This document shows, in pieces, positions 17,182-26,499 of a stretch of DNA of 64,000 nucleotides; position 1 is the first letter of the stretch, and the number at the start of each line of letters is the position of its first letter. Source of the DNA: Streptomyces sp. NBC_01465 (lineage in GTDB: Bacteria > Actinomycetota > Actinomycetes > Streptomycetales > Streptomycetaceae); NCBI RefSeq assembly GCF_036227325.1, contig NZ_CP109467.1, positions 6,696,001-6,760,000 of the forward strand, written 5' to 3'. Made by a program: the position numbers and the translations under genes. The notes beneath the pieces are model-generated. The model was not told where the DNA came from, ran no database searches, and saw nothing but the letters and a program-made list of their open reading frames with translations.

Positions 17182-18552
17182 TTAACACCATGGTCCGGTC
17201 ACGGCGAAGGTCGTGCCAGGGGTGTAGCAGTTCACGAACATGGTTCGGCCGTCCGGGGCGAAGGTGACCCCCGCGAACTCGCCCCACGCCGGTTCCTCCG
17301 CGGTGCCGATGTTCTGCCTCCCCCGGGCCATCGGATAGACCTTCCCCTTCCGGTCCAGACCGAAGACGTGCTGGGCGCCCTCGCCGTCCTCGCACACCAT
17401 CAGCCCGCCGCCTGGGGCGAGCGTGATGTTGTCGGGGGACTCGCCGGGCAGCTGGATGTCCGTACTCGGCCCGAAGACCACGACCAGAGTGAGGCGCCGC
17501 TTCTTCGGCTCGTACTTCCAGACCTGCCCGAAGTGGTCGCCCGCCGCGCCGTCCTTGGAGATGGCGAAGCTGGAGACGAAGTACACGCAGGAGCCGCCCC
17601 AGTAGCAGCCCTCCAGCTTCTGCGCGTGCGTGATGCCCTTCGGCCCGAAGTCCTGCAGCCGGATGGGGGTTTCCTTCGCGAGCGGATCCGGTACGGGGAC
17701 CCACTCGACGCCCTCGAAGCGCGCCCCGGTCTCCTGCACGGCGGAGAGGTCGGGCACTCCCGGCACCCGCATCGCCTCCAGGGCGCCGCCCGCGCGCAGT
17801 GAACCGACGCCGCCCAGCGGCTTGTTGGGGTGGAAGCGGTAGAAGAGGCCGAACGGCTTGATGAACGCGTCCTCGGTCTCGTACACCGTGCCGTGGTCCG
17901 GGTCGATCGCGATCGCCTCGTGCGCGAAGCGGCCCATCGCGGTGAGCGGGACGGCGCCGCTGCGCTGCGGGTCGGAGGGGTCGGTCTCGAAGATGAAGCC
18001 GTGGTCCTTGGTGTAGCCGTTGGTGCCGGCCTTGTCCTCGGTCTCCTCGCAGGTCAGCCAGGTGTGCCAAGGGGTGGGCCCGCCCGCGCAGTTGACGGCC
18101 GTACCGGCGATGGCGACCCGCTCGGACAGCACGTTGTTGCGGCCGTCCAGCTCCAGGGCCGTACAGCCGCCCATGCCGTTCGGGTCGTACGTGATCCCGG
18201 CGATCGCCGGCACCCGGTGCTTGGCCGTGACGCGGTTCTCGTGGTTGCGGACCAGGTACGTGCGGCCCCTGCGCCCCGGCAGGGCCGTCATCCCGTCGTG
18301 GTTGGAGGGGACGGTGCCCTCGCCCGAGCGGAGCTGGTCGCCCTCGCGGGAGAGGACCTTGTAGTGGAACCCCCGGGGGAGGTCGAGCAGTCCGGCGGGG
18401 TCGGGGACGAGCGGTCCGTACCCCGATCTGCCGCTCGGCTGGGAAGCGGCGGCCGTGCCCTCGAAGAGGGCCGACAGAGTCCCGGAAAAGGCGATACCGG
18501 CGCCGACCGCGCCGGTACGGGCCAGGACGTGACGACGTGTTGCATCGGTCAT
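17182..18552 (-). CDS. PhoX-family (DUF839) secreted phosphatase with Tat signal
   Basis: 456 residues. The start at 18552 has GGGAGA upstream and opens a twin-arginine signal (TRRHVLARTGAVGAGIAFSG), so the folded metalloprotein is exported by Tat. The DUF839/PhoX beta-propeller shows its usual blocks: LPRGFHYKVLSREGD, VPSNHDGMTAL, TYLVRNHEN, GGCTALELD, GPTPWHTWLTCEE, RFAHEAIAIDPDHGTVYETED, YWGGSCVYFVSSFA and GRTMFVNCYTPGTTFAVTGPW. Known PhoX enzymes bind calcium and iron and release phosphate from monoesters. It is on the same strand as ppk2, 24 bases upstream of it. Confidence 0.88.
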   Translation of the reverse strand: MTDATRRHVLARTGAVGAGIAFSGTLSALFEGTAAASQPSGRSGYGPLVPDPAGLLDLPRGFHYKVLSREGDQLRSGEGTVPSNHDGMTALPGRRGRTYLVRNHENRVTAKHRVPAIAGITYDPNGMGGCTALELDGRNNVLSERVAIAGTAVNCAGGPTPWHTWLTCEETEDKAGTNGYTKDHGFIFETDPSDPQRSGAVPLTAMGRFAHEAIAIDPDHGTVYETEDAFIKPFGLFYRFHPNKPLGGVGSLRAGGALEAMRVPGVPDLSAVQETGARFEGVEWVPVPDPLAKETPIRLQDFGPKGITHAQKLEGCYWGGSCVYFVSSFAISKDGAAGDHFGQVWKYEPKKRRLTLVVVFGPSTDIQLPGESPDNITLAPGGGLMVCEDGEGAQHVFGLDRKGKVYPMARGRQNIGTAEEPAWGEFAGVTFAPDGRTMFVNCYTPGTTFAVTGPWC

Positions 18553-18660
18553 GGGGCATCTCCCTGTTGGCGGACAGGTGGTGCATGACCCGCATGTGTC
18601 TAGCACGTACACAACGGCACGTGAACCATGCGGGTCACGATGCCCCGGGAGTCCCGAGGG

Positions 18661-19086
18661 TCAGGCGAGCTTCGCGGTGAGCGTGATCGTCGTACCCGAA
18701 AGGGCCTGGCTCACCGGGCAGTTGGCCTTGGCGTCCTCGGCGGCGGCCTGGAAACCGTCCGCGTCGAGACCGGGGACCTGGCCCTCGACCGTGATGTGGA
18801 TACCGGTGATGCCGGTGCCCGGCTGGAAGGTGACGTCGGCCTGGGTGGTCAGCTGGGTCGGCGGGTTGCCGGCCTTGGTCAGACCGTTGGACAGCGCCAT
18901 GGAGAAGCAGCTGGAGTGAGCGGCCGCGATGAGCTCCTCCGGGCTGGTCTTGCCGTTGGCCTGCTCGGCACGGGCGGGCCAGGAGACCGGGTACTCGCCG
19001 ATGCCGGAGGAGTCGAAGGTGACGACGCCCGAACCCTCGAGGAGCGTGCCGTCCCAGACCGTGTGCGCCTGACGCGTGGTGGCCAT
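18661..19086 (-). CDS. OsmC-family peroxiredoxin
   Basis: 141 residues of the OsmC/Ohr fold with the two redox cysteines in HSSCFSMAL (~residue 60) and AKANCPVSQAL (~residue 123). These proteins reduce organic hydroperoxides and peroxide with cysteine chemistry. The sequence is of the OsmC branch (TVWDGTLLEGSGVVTFDSSG), distinct from the Ohr protein at 41389-41799. It lies 36 bases downstream of zapE on the same strand and may be co-transcribed. Confidence 0.92.
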   Translation of the reverse strand: MATTRQAHTVWDGTLLEGSGVVTFDSSGIGEYPVSWPARAEQANGKTSPEELIAAAHSSCFSMALSNGLTKAGNPPTQLTTQADVTFQPGTGITGIHITVEGQVPGLDADGFQAAAEDAKANCPVSQALSGTTITLTAKLA

Positions 19087-19122
19087 GATGAAATCCCAAT
19101 CTGTTGGTTGGTGGCCCCAAAT

Positions 19123-20199
19123 CTACTGCGCTACCAGGCCCTTCGCGTCGCGTGCCAGGGCCGTGAGCCGGGAGATCGCCCGGAAGTACTTCTTCTTGTA
19201 GCCGCCGTTGAGCATTTCTTCACTGAACAGGCGGTCGAAGGGCAGGCCCGAGGCGAGCACGGGGATCTCGCGGTCGTAGAGCCGGTCAGCGAGGACGACC
19301 AGGCGCAGCGCCGTCGACTGGTCGGGCACCGGCGTCACATCGGTCAGGCAGACCGCGGTGACGGACTCGGTGAGGGCGCCGTAGCGGCTCGGGTGGATAC
19401 GGGCGAGATGGGCGAGCAGCGCAGGGAAGTCGTCGAGGGACGCGCCCTCGGTCGCGTATGCCGCCTTGGTGACCTGCTCGTCGCTGTACGGGGCGGGCGC
19501 CTCGGGCAGCCCCCGGTGGCGGTAGTCCTCGCCGTCGATCCGCAGCGGGCGGAAGTGGGCGGAGAGGCCCTGGATCTCGCGGAGGAAGTCGGCGGAGGCG
19601 AAGCGGCCCTCGCCGAGCTTGCCGGGCAGGGTGTTGGAGGTCGCGGCCAGCGCGACACCCGCCTCGACGAGGCGGCGCAGCAGGGAGGAGACCAGGACGG
19701 TGTCGCCCGGGTCGTCGAGTTCGAACTCGTCGATGCAGAGCAGCTTGTGGCCGCTGAGGGTCTGGACCGTCTGCTGGAAGCCGAGCGCGCCGACCAGGTT
19801 CGTCAGCTCCACGAAGGTGCCGAAGGCCTTGAGCTCGGGGGGCGCAGGGGTGGCGTGCCAGAGGGAGGCCAGCAGGTGGGTCTTGCCGACGCCGTACCCG
19901 CCGTCGAGGTAGACCCCGCGCGGTCCGGTGGGCGCGGCGGGCTTTTTCGTACCCCCGAACCAGCGCTTCCTGCCCGCGCCGGTGGCCGTGGCGCCACCGC
20001 CGAGACCGGCGGCGAAGGCGCTGAGGACGGTGACCGCCTCGGCCTGGCTGGGCTGGTTGGGGTCGGGGTTGTACGTATCGAAGCGGACCGAGTCGAAGCG
20101 CGGCGGCGGCACCATCTCCGCGACCAGACGGTCGGCGGGGACGCGCGGCTCGAGGGCGCACAGGGATTGGGGGACCACTTCAGCTATGGACGACGACAC
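19123..20199 (-). CDS. zapE: ZapE (AFG1-like) ATPase
   Basis: 358 residues from a GTG at 20199. A P-loop ATPase of the AFG1/ZapE family: Walker A GGYGVGKTHLLASL (~residues 110-123), Walker B LLCIDEFELDDPGD, sensor ATSNTLP, then FDRLFSEEMLNGGYKKKYFRAISRL at the C-terminus. In enterobacteria ZapE destabilises FtsZ during division; in actinobacteria the role is inferred. The 37-base gap to the plus-strand RibD-like start carries no clear ribosome site for either gene, so both may have very short leaders. The start could lie a little upstream. Confidence 0.88.
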   Translation of the reverse strand: MSSSIAEVVPQSLCALEPRVPADRLVAEMVPPPRFDSVRFDTYNPDPNQPSQAEAVTVLSAFAAGLGGGATATGAGRKRWFGGTKKPAAPTGPRGVYLDGGYGVGKTHLLASLWHATPAPPELKAFGTFVELTNLVGALGFQQTVQTLSGHKLLCIDEFELDDPGDTVLVSSLLRRLVEAGVALAATSNTLPGKLGEGRFASADFLREIQGLSAHFRPLRIDGEDYRHRGLPEAPAPYSDEQVTKAAYATEGASLDDFPALLAHLARIHPSRYGALTESVTAVCLTDVTPVPDQSTALRLVVLADRLYDREIPVLASGLPFDRLFSEEMLNGGYKKKYFRAISRLTALARDAKGLVAQ

Positions 20200-20236
20200 A
20201 GTTCTTAACTCTATGCGCCGTGCCACACTGCCTGGC

Positions 20237-21019
20237 ATGCGACGCCTGCTCCCTGTGACCGACCAGACAGTGCCAGCGCCCGCGGAGGACCGCGAGTGGA
20301 GCCTGGACGAACTGGCCGATGCCTACGCCTACCCGGTGACCGCCCCGGAAGGAGGCGCTCCGTGGCTGCGGGCCAACATGGTCTCCTCGCTCGACGGCGC
20401 GGCCCAGCACGACGGCCGATCGCAGCCGATCTCCTCCGAGACGGACATGCGGATCTTCGGCACGCTGAGGGCGCTTGCCGATGCGGTGGTGGTCGGTGCG
20501 GAAACGGTTCGCCTCGAGGGGTACCGGCCGGCCCGCGCCCGTGAGGCCTTCGCCGCGCGCAGGGCGGCGGCCGGCCAGGGGCCCGCGCCCGCGATCGCCG
20601 TGGTCAGCGCGAGCCTGGAGCTGGACTTCGAGCTTCCGCTGTTCGCCGCGCCGCTCGTCCCGACCCTGGTCCTGACGGGGGCCTCGGCGCCCGAGGACCG
20701 CGTACGGGCGGCCGAGAAGGCGGGCGCCGAGGTGGTCATCGCCGGTGACGGGGCGGGCGTGGACCCGGCCCGGGCGCTGCGGGAGCTGGGCGAGCGGGGA
20801 CACCGGCGGCTGCTGACCGAGGGCGGGCCCCGGATGCTGGGCCAGTTCGTGGCGGCCGGGGTGCTCGACGAGCTCTGTCTCACGCTGTCGCCGACCCTCA
20901 CGTCGGGCGATGCGCAGCGGATCGCCGGAGGCCCCGCGTTGGCGGTGCCGGAACGGTTCTCCTTGGTGTCGCTCCTGGAGGAGGCCGGGTTCCTTTTCAG
21001 CCGCTACCGTCGTGTCTGA
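20237..21019 (+). CDS. RibD C-terminal-like reductase (pyrimidine reductase family)
   Basis: 260 residues with the dihydrofolate-reductase-like fold of the RibD C-terminal domain: RANMVSSLDGAAQHDGRSQPISSETDMRIFGTLRALADAVVVGAETVRLEGY matches the substrate- and NADPH-binding core, and LLTEGGPRMLGQFVAAGVLDELCLTLSP closes the domain. The deaminase half of RibD is missing, so it is a stand-alone reductase and not a full riboflavin enzyme. The ATG at 20237 was picked by the conserved RRLLPVTD start; ATGs at 20186 and 20213 are in frame. Divergent from zapE. Confidence 0.85.
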   Translation: MRRLLPVTDQTVPAPAEDREWSLDELADAYAYPVTAPEGGAPWLRANMVSSLDGAAQHDGRSQPISSETDMRIFGTLRALADAVVVGAETVRLEGYRPARAREAFAARRAAAGQGPAPAIAVVSASLELDFELPLFAAPLVPTLVLTGASAPEDRVRAAEKAGAEVVIAGDGAGVDPARALRELGERGHRRLLTEGGPRMLGQFVAAGVLDELCLTLSPTLTSGDAQRIAGGPALAVPERFSLVSLLEEAGFLFSRYRRV

Positions 21020-21125
21020 CAATCGGCGGAATTTGTCGTTCCGGTTAGCTCCGGATGGGCAGACTTACCTTTTCAGACCCCGTGTCGGCACGGGGAAGGA
21101 TGGTTTCAGCAGAAGGGCTCCAGCG

Positions 21126-21596
21126 GTGTTCACGAGCGTATTGATGATCGAGAAGCCCCTGACCTCGGAAGACGTGGAGTTCGTCACCACGCTGCACGGC
21201 GACGAACAGGTCTCCTTCGTGGTGCTGATCCAGCCGCGCGGCGACCAGGCGGACGTACTGCTGCGAGCCATCGACGACGTGGCCATGGGCGAACTGGACG
21301 ACGCCACCCACGAGAGCGACGAACCCGAGGGGCAGGACGCCAGGCTCCCCGCGGAACAGGCGCTGCAGCACTCCCTGCAGGCGCTGCGCGACGCCGGCAG
21401 CACGGCGGAGGGGCGGGTCGTCGAGGAGCACCCCCTCGACCTGCTGACGAGCGTCGTCAACGAGAAGAGCGCCGACGAGGTCATCGTGCTGACCGAGCCG
21501 CACTACGTCGAGGAGTTCTTCCACCGGGACTGGGCCTCGCGCGCCCGTCACAAGGTCGGCGTACCGGTGCTCAAGCTCTTCGCGCACAGCGAATAG
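21126..21596 (+). CDS. Conserved actinobacterial protein, possible UspA-like fold
   Basis: 156 residues from the GTG at 21126 with AGAAGGG upstream. Alternating strands and helices (VSFVVLIQPRG, HSLQALRDAGSTAEGRVVEEHPLDLLTSVVN, ADEVIVLTEPHYVEEFFHRDWASRARHKVGVPVLKLF) resemble the second half of universal stress proteins, where a signalling Gly/Ser loop is followed by VPVLxx. Such proteins have been labelled indole-3-glycerol phosphate synthase in Streptomyces, which the sequence does not support. It sits 46 bases before murC. Confidence 0.6.
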   Translation: MFTSVLMIEKPLTSEDVEFVTTLHGDEQVSFVVLIQPRGDQADVLLRAIDDVAMGELDDATHESDEPEGQDARLPAEQALQHSLQALRDAGSTAEGRVVEEHPLDLLTSVVNEKSADEVIVLTEPHYVEEFFHRDWASRARHKVGVPVLKLFAHSE

Positions 21597-21642
21597 GCTG
21601 GGCCGCCTCACTTACGTCCGTACACCTTGGGGAGAAACGCAC

Positions 21643-23037
21643 ATGGCACCCGGTATTCCTGCCGCCATGGACCGACCGCACTTCATCGGCATCGGCGGCG
21701 CCGGAATGTCGGGGATCGCGAAGATCCTCGCCCAGCGCGGAGCCAAGGTCGCGGGCAGCGACTCCCGTGAGTCCGCCACGGCGGAGTCCCTGCGCGCGCT
21801 GGGCGCCACGGTCCACATCGGCCACGAAGCGGCGAACCTCGCGGACGACGCCACCTCGGTCGTCGTCTCCAGCGCCATCCGCGACGACAACCCGGAGCTC
21901 GTGCGCGCTGCCGAGCTGGGCATTCCGGTGGTCCACCGTTCGGACGCACTGGCCTCCCTGATGAACGGCCTGCGCTCCATCGCGGTGGCCGGCACCCACG
22001 GCAAGACGACGACCACCTCGATGCTGGCCGTCGCCCTGACCGAGCTGGGCCTCGACCCCTCGTACGCGATCGGCGGCGATCTCGCGGGCCCCGGCACCAA
22101 CGCCCGGCACGGCGAGGGCGCGATCTTCGTCGCCGAGGCGGACGAAAGCGACCGCAGCTTCCAGAAGTACGACCCCGAGGTCGCCATCGTCCTCAACGTC
22201 GAGCTCGACCACCACGCCAACTACGCCTCGATGGACGAGATCTACGACTCCTTCGAGACGTTCGTCGGCAAGGTCGTCCCCGGCGGCACCCTGGTCATCT
22301 CGGCCGACCAGCCGGGCGCGGTCGAGCTGACCTCGCGGATCCGCGACCTCTCCACGCTCAAGGTCGTCACGTACGGCATCGACCCCTCGGCCGACGTACG
22401 CGTCCAGAAGATCACCCCGCGCGGTCTGACCAGCGAGGTCACCGTCGTCCTCGGCGGCAAATACCTCACCTTCACGGTCTCGGTCCCCGGCAGCCACTAC
22501 GCCCTCAACGCCGTCGCGGCCCTCTCGGCGGGCGTCGCGCTCGGCCTGCCCGCGCACAACCTGGCCTCCGCGCTCGGCAAGTACACCGGCGTCAAGCGCC
22601 GGCTGCAGCTCAAGGGCGAGGAGGCGGGCGTCCAGGTCATCGACAGTTACGCCCACCACCCCACCGAGATGACGGCCGACCTGGAAGCCATGCGCGGCGC
22701 CGCCTCCGAAGCGCGCCTGCTGGTGGTCTTCCAGCCCCACCTCTTCTCCCGCACCCAGGAGCTCGGCACCGAGATGGGCCAGGCGCTGGCCCTCGCGGAC
22801 GCCTCGGTGGTCCTCGACATCTACCCGGCCCGCGAGGACCCGATCCCCGGCATCACCAGCACCCTGATCATCGACGCGGCGAAGGCGGCGGGCGCCGACG
22901 TGACCGCCGTGCACGACAAGGCGACGGTCCCGGACGTCGTCGCGGGAATGGCGAAGCCGGGCGACCTGGTTCTCACCATGGGCGCGGGCGACGTCACGGA
23001 CCTGGGTCCGCAGATCCTCGCCCGCCTTTCGAACTGA
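21643..23037 (+). CDS. murC: UDP-N-acetylmuramate--L-alanine ligase MurC
   Basis: 464 residues, full length. MurC adds L-alanine to UDP-MurNAc in cytoplasmic peptidoglycan synthesis. The N-terminal Rossmann-like domain has FIGIGGAGMSGIAKIL (~residues 11-26); the ATP loop is GTHGKTTTTSMLA (~residues 117-129); EADESDRSF and NVELDHHANY follow; the C-terminal domain has DSYAHHPTEM and FQPHLFSRT. A GGGGAG ribosome site is present. It stands outside the main division and cell-wall cluster, as in other Streptomyces, where murC is separated from murD-murG. Confidence 0.97.
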   Translation: MAPGIPAAMDRPHFIGIGGAGMSGIAKILAQRGAKVAGSDSRESATAESLRALGATVHIGHEAANLADDATSVVVSSAIRDDNPELVRAAELGIPVVHRSDALASLMNGLRSIAVAGTHGKTTTTSMLAVALTELGLDPSYAIGGDLAGPGTNARHGEGAIFVAEADESDRSFQKYDPEVAIVLNVELDHHANYASMDEIYDSFETFVGKVVPGGTLVISADQPGAVELTSRIRDLSTLKVVTYGIDPSADVRVQKITPRGLTSEVTVVLGGKYLTFTVSVPGSHYALNAVAALSAGVALGLPAHNLASALGKYTGVKRRLQLKGEEAGVQVIDSYAHHPTEMTADLEAMRGAASEARLLVVFQPHLFSRTQELGTEMGQALALADASVVLDIYPAREDPIPGITSTLIIDAAKAAGADVTAVHDKATVPDVVAGMAKPGDLVLTMGAGDVTDLGPQILARLSN

Positions 23038-23049
23038 GGGGACGCAACC

Positions 23050-23457
23050 ATGTCGTACGAGATCGACAAGCCCGACGAGCAGTGGCGCGAGGAGCTGAGC
23101 CCGGCGGAGTACGCGGTACTGCGCCAGGCCGGCACGGAGCCCGCCTTCGTCGGCGAGTACACCGACACCAAGACGACCGGCGTCTACTCGTGCCGGGCGT
23201 GCAGCGCCGAGCTCTTCCGCTCGGACACCAAGTTCGAGTCGCACTGCGGCTGGCCGTCGTTCTACGACCCGAAGGACACCGAGGCCGTCGAGCTGATCCA
23301 GGACACCTCCCACGGCATGACCCGCACCGAGGTGCGGTGCGCGCGCTGCGGATCGCACCTGGGCCATGTCTTCGAGGGCGAGGGGTACGCGACCCCGACG
23401 GACCAGCGGTACTGCATCAACTCGATCTCGCTGAAGCTGACGCCCGACGAGGGCTGA
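23050..23457 (+). CDS. msrB: Peptide-methionine (R)-S-oxide reductase MsrB
   Basis: 135 residues. Repairs methionine R-sulfoxide in proteins. The zinc site is formed by CRACSAELF and CARCGSHLGHVF, the substrate pocket by HCGWPSFYDP, and the catalytic residue is the Cys in RYCINSISL. It starts 12 bases after murC and is likely co-transcribed with it. The usual length for the single-domain form. Confidence 0.96.
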   Translation: MSYEIDKPDEQWREELSPAEYAVLRQAGTEPAFVGEYTDTKTTGVYSCRACSAELFRSDTKFESHCGWPSFYDPKDTEAVELIQDTSHGMTRTEVRCARCGSHLGHVFEGEGYATPTDQRYCINSISLKLTPDEG

Positions 23458-23482
23458 GCACGACAGGCCGGCGGCTGCTGCC

Positions 23483-24334
23483 TCAGACGGCGCTGCCGTC
23501 GGTCTCCAGGGTCATCCGGGCCACGTGCAGCGCCAGGTACGAGACCTCGTCCTCGCTCAGCTGCTGCCCCAGCCGCAGCTCGACGATCGTCGCCAGCTTC
23601 TGCGCGGTGCGGGTCGCCTCCGGGTAGTGCTGGCGGATGCCCTTGCCGATCGTGGCCTCGTGGCCCTTCAGCTGCCCGTGCTGCTGGATCCGTACGAAGA
23701 GATAGCGCACATGGGTGATGAACCGCGCCGCGCTCACGGACTCCTGGGAGACGTCCAGGCCGTACTGCTCGGCCACGACGGCGAGCAGCTGCTGGATGAC
23801 CCCGGTCATCGTGTACGTGAACGACAGGTCGCCCGAGGCGAAGCCCGCGTTGACCAGGTGCAGTGCGAGCGCGGTCGCCTCGGACTCGTCCAGCTTCGGG
23901 TCCACGCGCTCGTTGATGGCCGCCAGCAGGCGCTGCGCCTGGGCGTACTCGGCGCCGTACAGGGCCTGGGCCTCGGCGCGCAGCGGGTACTCGACGACGA
24001 CGCCGCGTGCGGCCCGCTCCAGTGCGCCGGCGACGTGGTCGGCGACGCCGATGGCGAGGGTGGGGCGGGTGGACTCGCGCCCCTCGATACCGACCTCGTC
24101 GAGGGCGATGACGACGGCCCGCAGGACTTCCTCGCCGATGAGGGCGAGGGCCTCGGCCAGATGGTCGGGGTCGCGGCCGTCGGCCGGGACGAAGACGCGC
24201 ACGATCAGCGACGGGTCGATGGGCTTGCCCTGGCGGGAGACGAAGCCGATGCCGCGGCCGGTGAGGATGACCTCCTGGCCCTTCTCGTCGCGCGCGAGGA
24301 CCACGTTGTTGTTGAGGACGCGCAGGGCCTCCAT
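23483..24334 (-). CDS. BglG/LicT-family transcription antiterminator (CAT-PRD1-PRD2)
   Basis: 283 residues, start at 24334 with a GGGAGGAGA ribosome site. Residues 1-55 are the RNA-binding CAT domain (ALRVLNNNVVLARDEKGQEVILTGRGIGF), which in this family binds a RAT hairpin to block termination. PRD1 (~residues 65-165) has the phospho-histidine ADHVAGALER and PRD2 (~170-280) the second in ITHVRYLFVRIQ; PTS phosphorylation of these controls dimerisation. It is downstream of the PTS permease gene whose leader carries a matching RAT/terminator (26500-26583), so it most likely regulates that gene. Such systems are frequent in Firmicutes and scarce in Streptomyces. Confidence 0.92.
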   Translation of the reverse strand: MEALRVLNNNVVLARDEKGQEVILTGRGIGFVSRQGKPIDPSLIVRVFVPADGRDPDHLAEALALIGEEVLRAVVIALDEVGIEGRESTRPTLAIGVADHVAGALERAARGVVVEYPLRAEAQALYGAEYAQAQRLLAAINERVDPKLDESEATALALHLVNAGFASGDLSFTYTMTGVIQQLLAVVAEQYGLDVSQESVSAARFITHVRYLFVRIQQHGQLKGHEATIGKGIRQHYPEATRTAQKLATIVELRLGQQLSEDEVSYLALHVARMTLETDGSAV

Positions 24335-24388
24335 CAGTGGCTCTCCTCCCGTGCGTGGTCCGGTTCTGTTCTGCTCCATGATCCCCGA

Positions 24389-24433
24389 CCGACGCGGCGT
24401 GCGCTCCACCAGGGGAGGCGCACGCCGCGTCGG
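24389..24433 (-). terminator. Long perfect stem-loop between the PTS and antiterminator genes
   Basis: Two 16-base arms (24389-24404 and 24418-24433) are exact reverse complements, with a 13-base loop; one of the most stable hairpins in the window. There is no T-run, as is common for Streptomyces terminators. It lies 10 bases after the PTS stop and 55 bases before the antiterminator start, so it probably reduces read-through or protects the upstream mRNA end. Confidence 0.6.
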
Positions 24434-24442
24434 GGGCGGGCC

Positions 24443-26452
24443 TTACCGGCGTACGGTCACCACGGGGTCACCCGCGGCGGCGTCCTGACCGGTGTGCGGT
24501 TCGACCGAGGCGAGGTCCGCGGTGTTGGTGACGGTCATCAGGGTGACGGTCGAGTGGTCCGCGGCGCGCACGGCGTCGAGGTCGACCTCGACGAGGAGGT
24601 CGCCGGTACGGACCTTCTGGCCGGACTCGACGCGTACGTCGAAGCCTTCGCCCTTCATCTGCACCGTGTCGATGCCGACGTGGATGAGCACCTCGATGCC
24701 GTCCGCGGTGCGGATGCCGTAGGCGTGGCCGGTGTCGACGACCGTGACGAGCTCGCCGTCGACCGGGGCGACCACACGGCCGTCGGCGGGCTCGATGCCC
24801 ACGCCCTCGCCGAGCGCGCGGGAGGCGAAGACCGGGTCCCCGACCTCGTCGAGGGAGACCACACGGCCTGCGACCGGCGCCGCGAGCTCGGTGCCCGTGG
24901 CGGTGGCGGCGGCGGCCGGTGCGTCCTCGCCGCGGGCGGCGGCCTCGGCCGCGTCGCGCTCGGCGTTGAACTCGGCGCGGTCCTCAGCGGTGCGGAAGTC
25001 GGAGAAGTAGACCAGCGCCATCGAGGTGAAGAACGCCGCCGTGATCGCGATGACGTACGCGACCGCCGGGGAGAAGACGGGGATGGTCAGCAGGGACGTG
25101 AAGGCGAAGGCCTTGGTGTCCACGCCGCCCATGACGCCCACGATCACGCCGCCCACGAGGCAGCCCACGAGCATGCGCGGGTAGATCCGCTTGAAGCGCA
25201 GGTGGATGCCGTACAGGGAAGGCTCGGAGATGCCGCCGAGCAGGCCCGCGGCCAGGGCGCCGGTGGCGGTCTGGCGCATCTCCTTCTCGCGGTGGCGCAT
25301 CGAGAGCAGCAGCACACCGGCGGTCGCGCCGAAGCAGGCGAAGTTCCAGGCGCCCATGGGGCCCTGGATGAAGTCGTATCCCAGGGTGTTGATGTTGACG
25401 AGCATGAGCGCGTTCAGCGGCCAGTGCAGACCCAGCGGGACCAGGAACGGGTAGATCAGCGGGATCATGATCGCGAAGACGATCGGGGCGTTGCCGTTCA
25501 GCCAGGACAGACCCTCGCCGAGGCCGTTGCCGGCCCAGATGCCCATGGGGCCGATGAGGAAGGCGGTGATCGGGATCATGATCAGCATGCTGAAGAACGG
25601 CACGAAGACCATGTGCACGGCCTCGGGGAAGATGCGCTGCAGGCCCTTGTAGACCAGGGCGAGCAGGGCGACCATCAGCAGCGGTACGAAGACCTGGCCG
25701 CCGTAGTCGTTCAGCTGCATCGGCAGCCCGAAGACGTGCGCGACGCACTCCTGGGTGCCCAGCGTCCCGTTGGTGGTGCAGGTGATCCCGGGGATTCCGG
25801 AGTCCTTGTTGAGCATGCCCGTGAAGTTCGGGGTCATCACCGCGGCCATCACGGCGGCGCCCACCCACGGGTCGATCTTCAGCTTCTTCGCCGCGTTGTA
25901 GGCGACGAAGATCGGCAGGAAGTACAGGACCGAGCGCCACATGGCGTCGACGAACACCCAGGTCGCGGACTTGTCCGCGGCCCGGAAGTCGACCACGCCG
26001 ACGGCGTCGAGGACGGAGGCGATCGCGATGATCAGCGAGGAGCCGAGCAGCACACCCATGAGCGGGCGGAACGAGTCCGAGAGGTACTCGAAGAAGTTGT
26101 CGACCCAGGCGAAGCGCCCGCGGCCCTTGGCGCGGGCGGCGGCCTTGACGTCGGCGTCGGACTGCGGACGGGGCTTGCCGCCCCCGCTCATCGACGGCAG
26201 GTTCATGATCTCGGAGTAGACCCGCGCGACGGCGCCGCCGACCACGATCTGGAAGCGGTCGCCGGACTGCGGAACGGTGCCCATCACGCCGTTCAGGGCG
26301 TCGAGCGCGGCCTGGTCGACCTTGGCTCCGTCATGGAGCTGGAAGCGCAGGCGCGTCGCGCAGTGCGTGACGCTCTCGATGTTCTCGGCTCCGCCGATAC
26401 CGCGAAGGATGTCCTTCGCCAGTGCATCGGTCGCCGGTGCGGGTGTGTTCAT
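24443..26452 (-). CDS. PTS beta-glucoside-type permease EIIBCA (BglF-like)
   Basis: 669 residues in the order EIIB-EIIC-EIIA. EIIB carries the phosphorylated cysteine in THCATRLRF (~residue 28). EIIC (~residues 115-490) has about ten membrane helices and the GGISEPSLYGI substrate loop. EIIA (~residues 530-660) has the phospho-His in VLIHVGIDTVQMKGEGF. The BCA order and these motifs are those of beta-glucoside permeases, which import and phosphorylate the sugar with phosphate from HPr. The start at 26452 has AAGGA upstream. The leader contains an antitermination switch. No phospho-beta-glucosidase is adjacent, so the sugar is uncertain. Confidence 0.93.
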   Translation of the reverse strand: MNTPAPATDALAKDILRGIGGAENIESVTHCATRLRFQLHDGAKVDQAALDALNGVMGTVPQSGDRFQIVVGGAVARVYSEIMNLPSMSGGGKPRPQSDADVKAAARAKGRGRFAWVDNFFEYLSDSFRPLMGVLLGSSLIIAIASVLDAVGVVDFRAADKSATWVFVDAMWRSVLYFLPIFVAYNAAKKLKIDPWVGAAVMAAVMTPNFTGMLNKDSGIPGITCTTNGTLGTQECVAHVFGLPMQLNDYGGQVFVPLLMVALLALVYKGLQRIFPEAVHMVFVPFFSMLIMIPITAFLIGPMGIWAGNGLGEGLSWLNGNAPIVFAIMIPLIYPFLVPLGLHWPLNALMLVNINTLGYDFIQGPMGAWNFACFGATAGVLLLSMRHREKEMRQTATGALAAGLLGGISEPSLYGIHLRFKRIYPRMLVGCLVGGVIVGVMGGVDTKAFAFTSLLTIPVFSPAVAYVIAITAAFFTSMALVYFSDFRTAEDRAEFNAERDAAEAAARGEDAPAAAATATGTELAAPVAGRVVSLDEVGDPVFASRALGEGVGIEPADGRVVAPVDGELVTVVDTGHAYGIRTADGIEVLIHVGIDTVQMKGEGFDVRVESGQKVRTGDLLVEVDLDAVRAADHSTVTLMTVTNTADLASVEPHTGQDAAAGDPVVTVRR

Positions 26453-26499
26453 GATGCGTCCTTGCATCCTTTGCTTCTCTGCCAACGTGGCTCGGCCCA

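Noticed and set aside
26454..26480. Upstream starts for the PTS gene
   Set aside because: The in-frame ATG at 26524 lies inside the leader terminator and would add residues not seen in the EIIB family.
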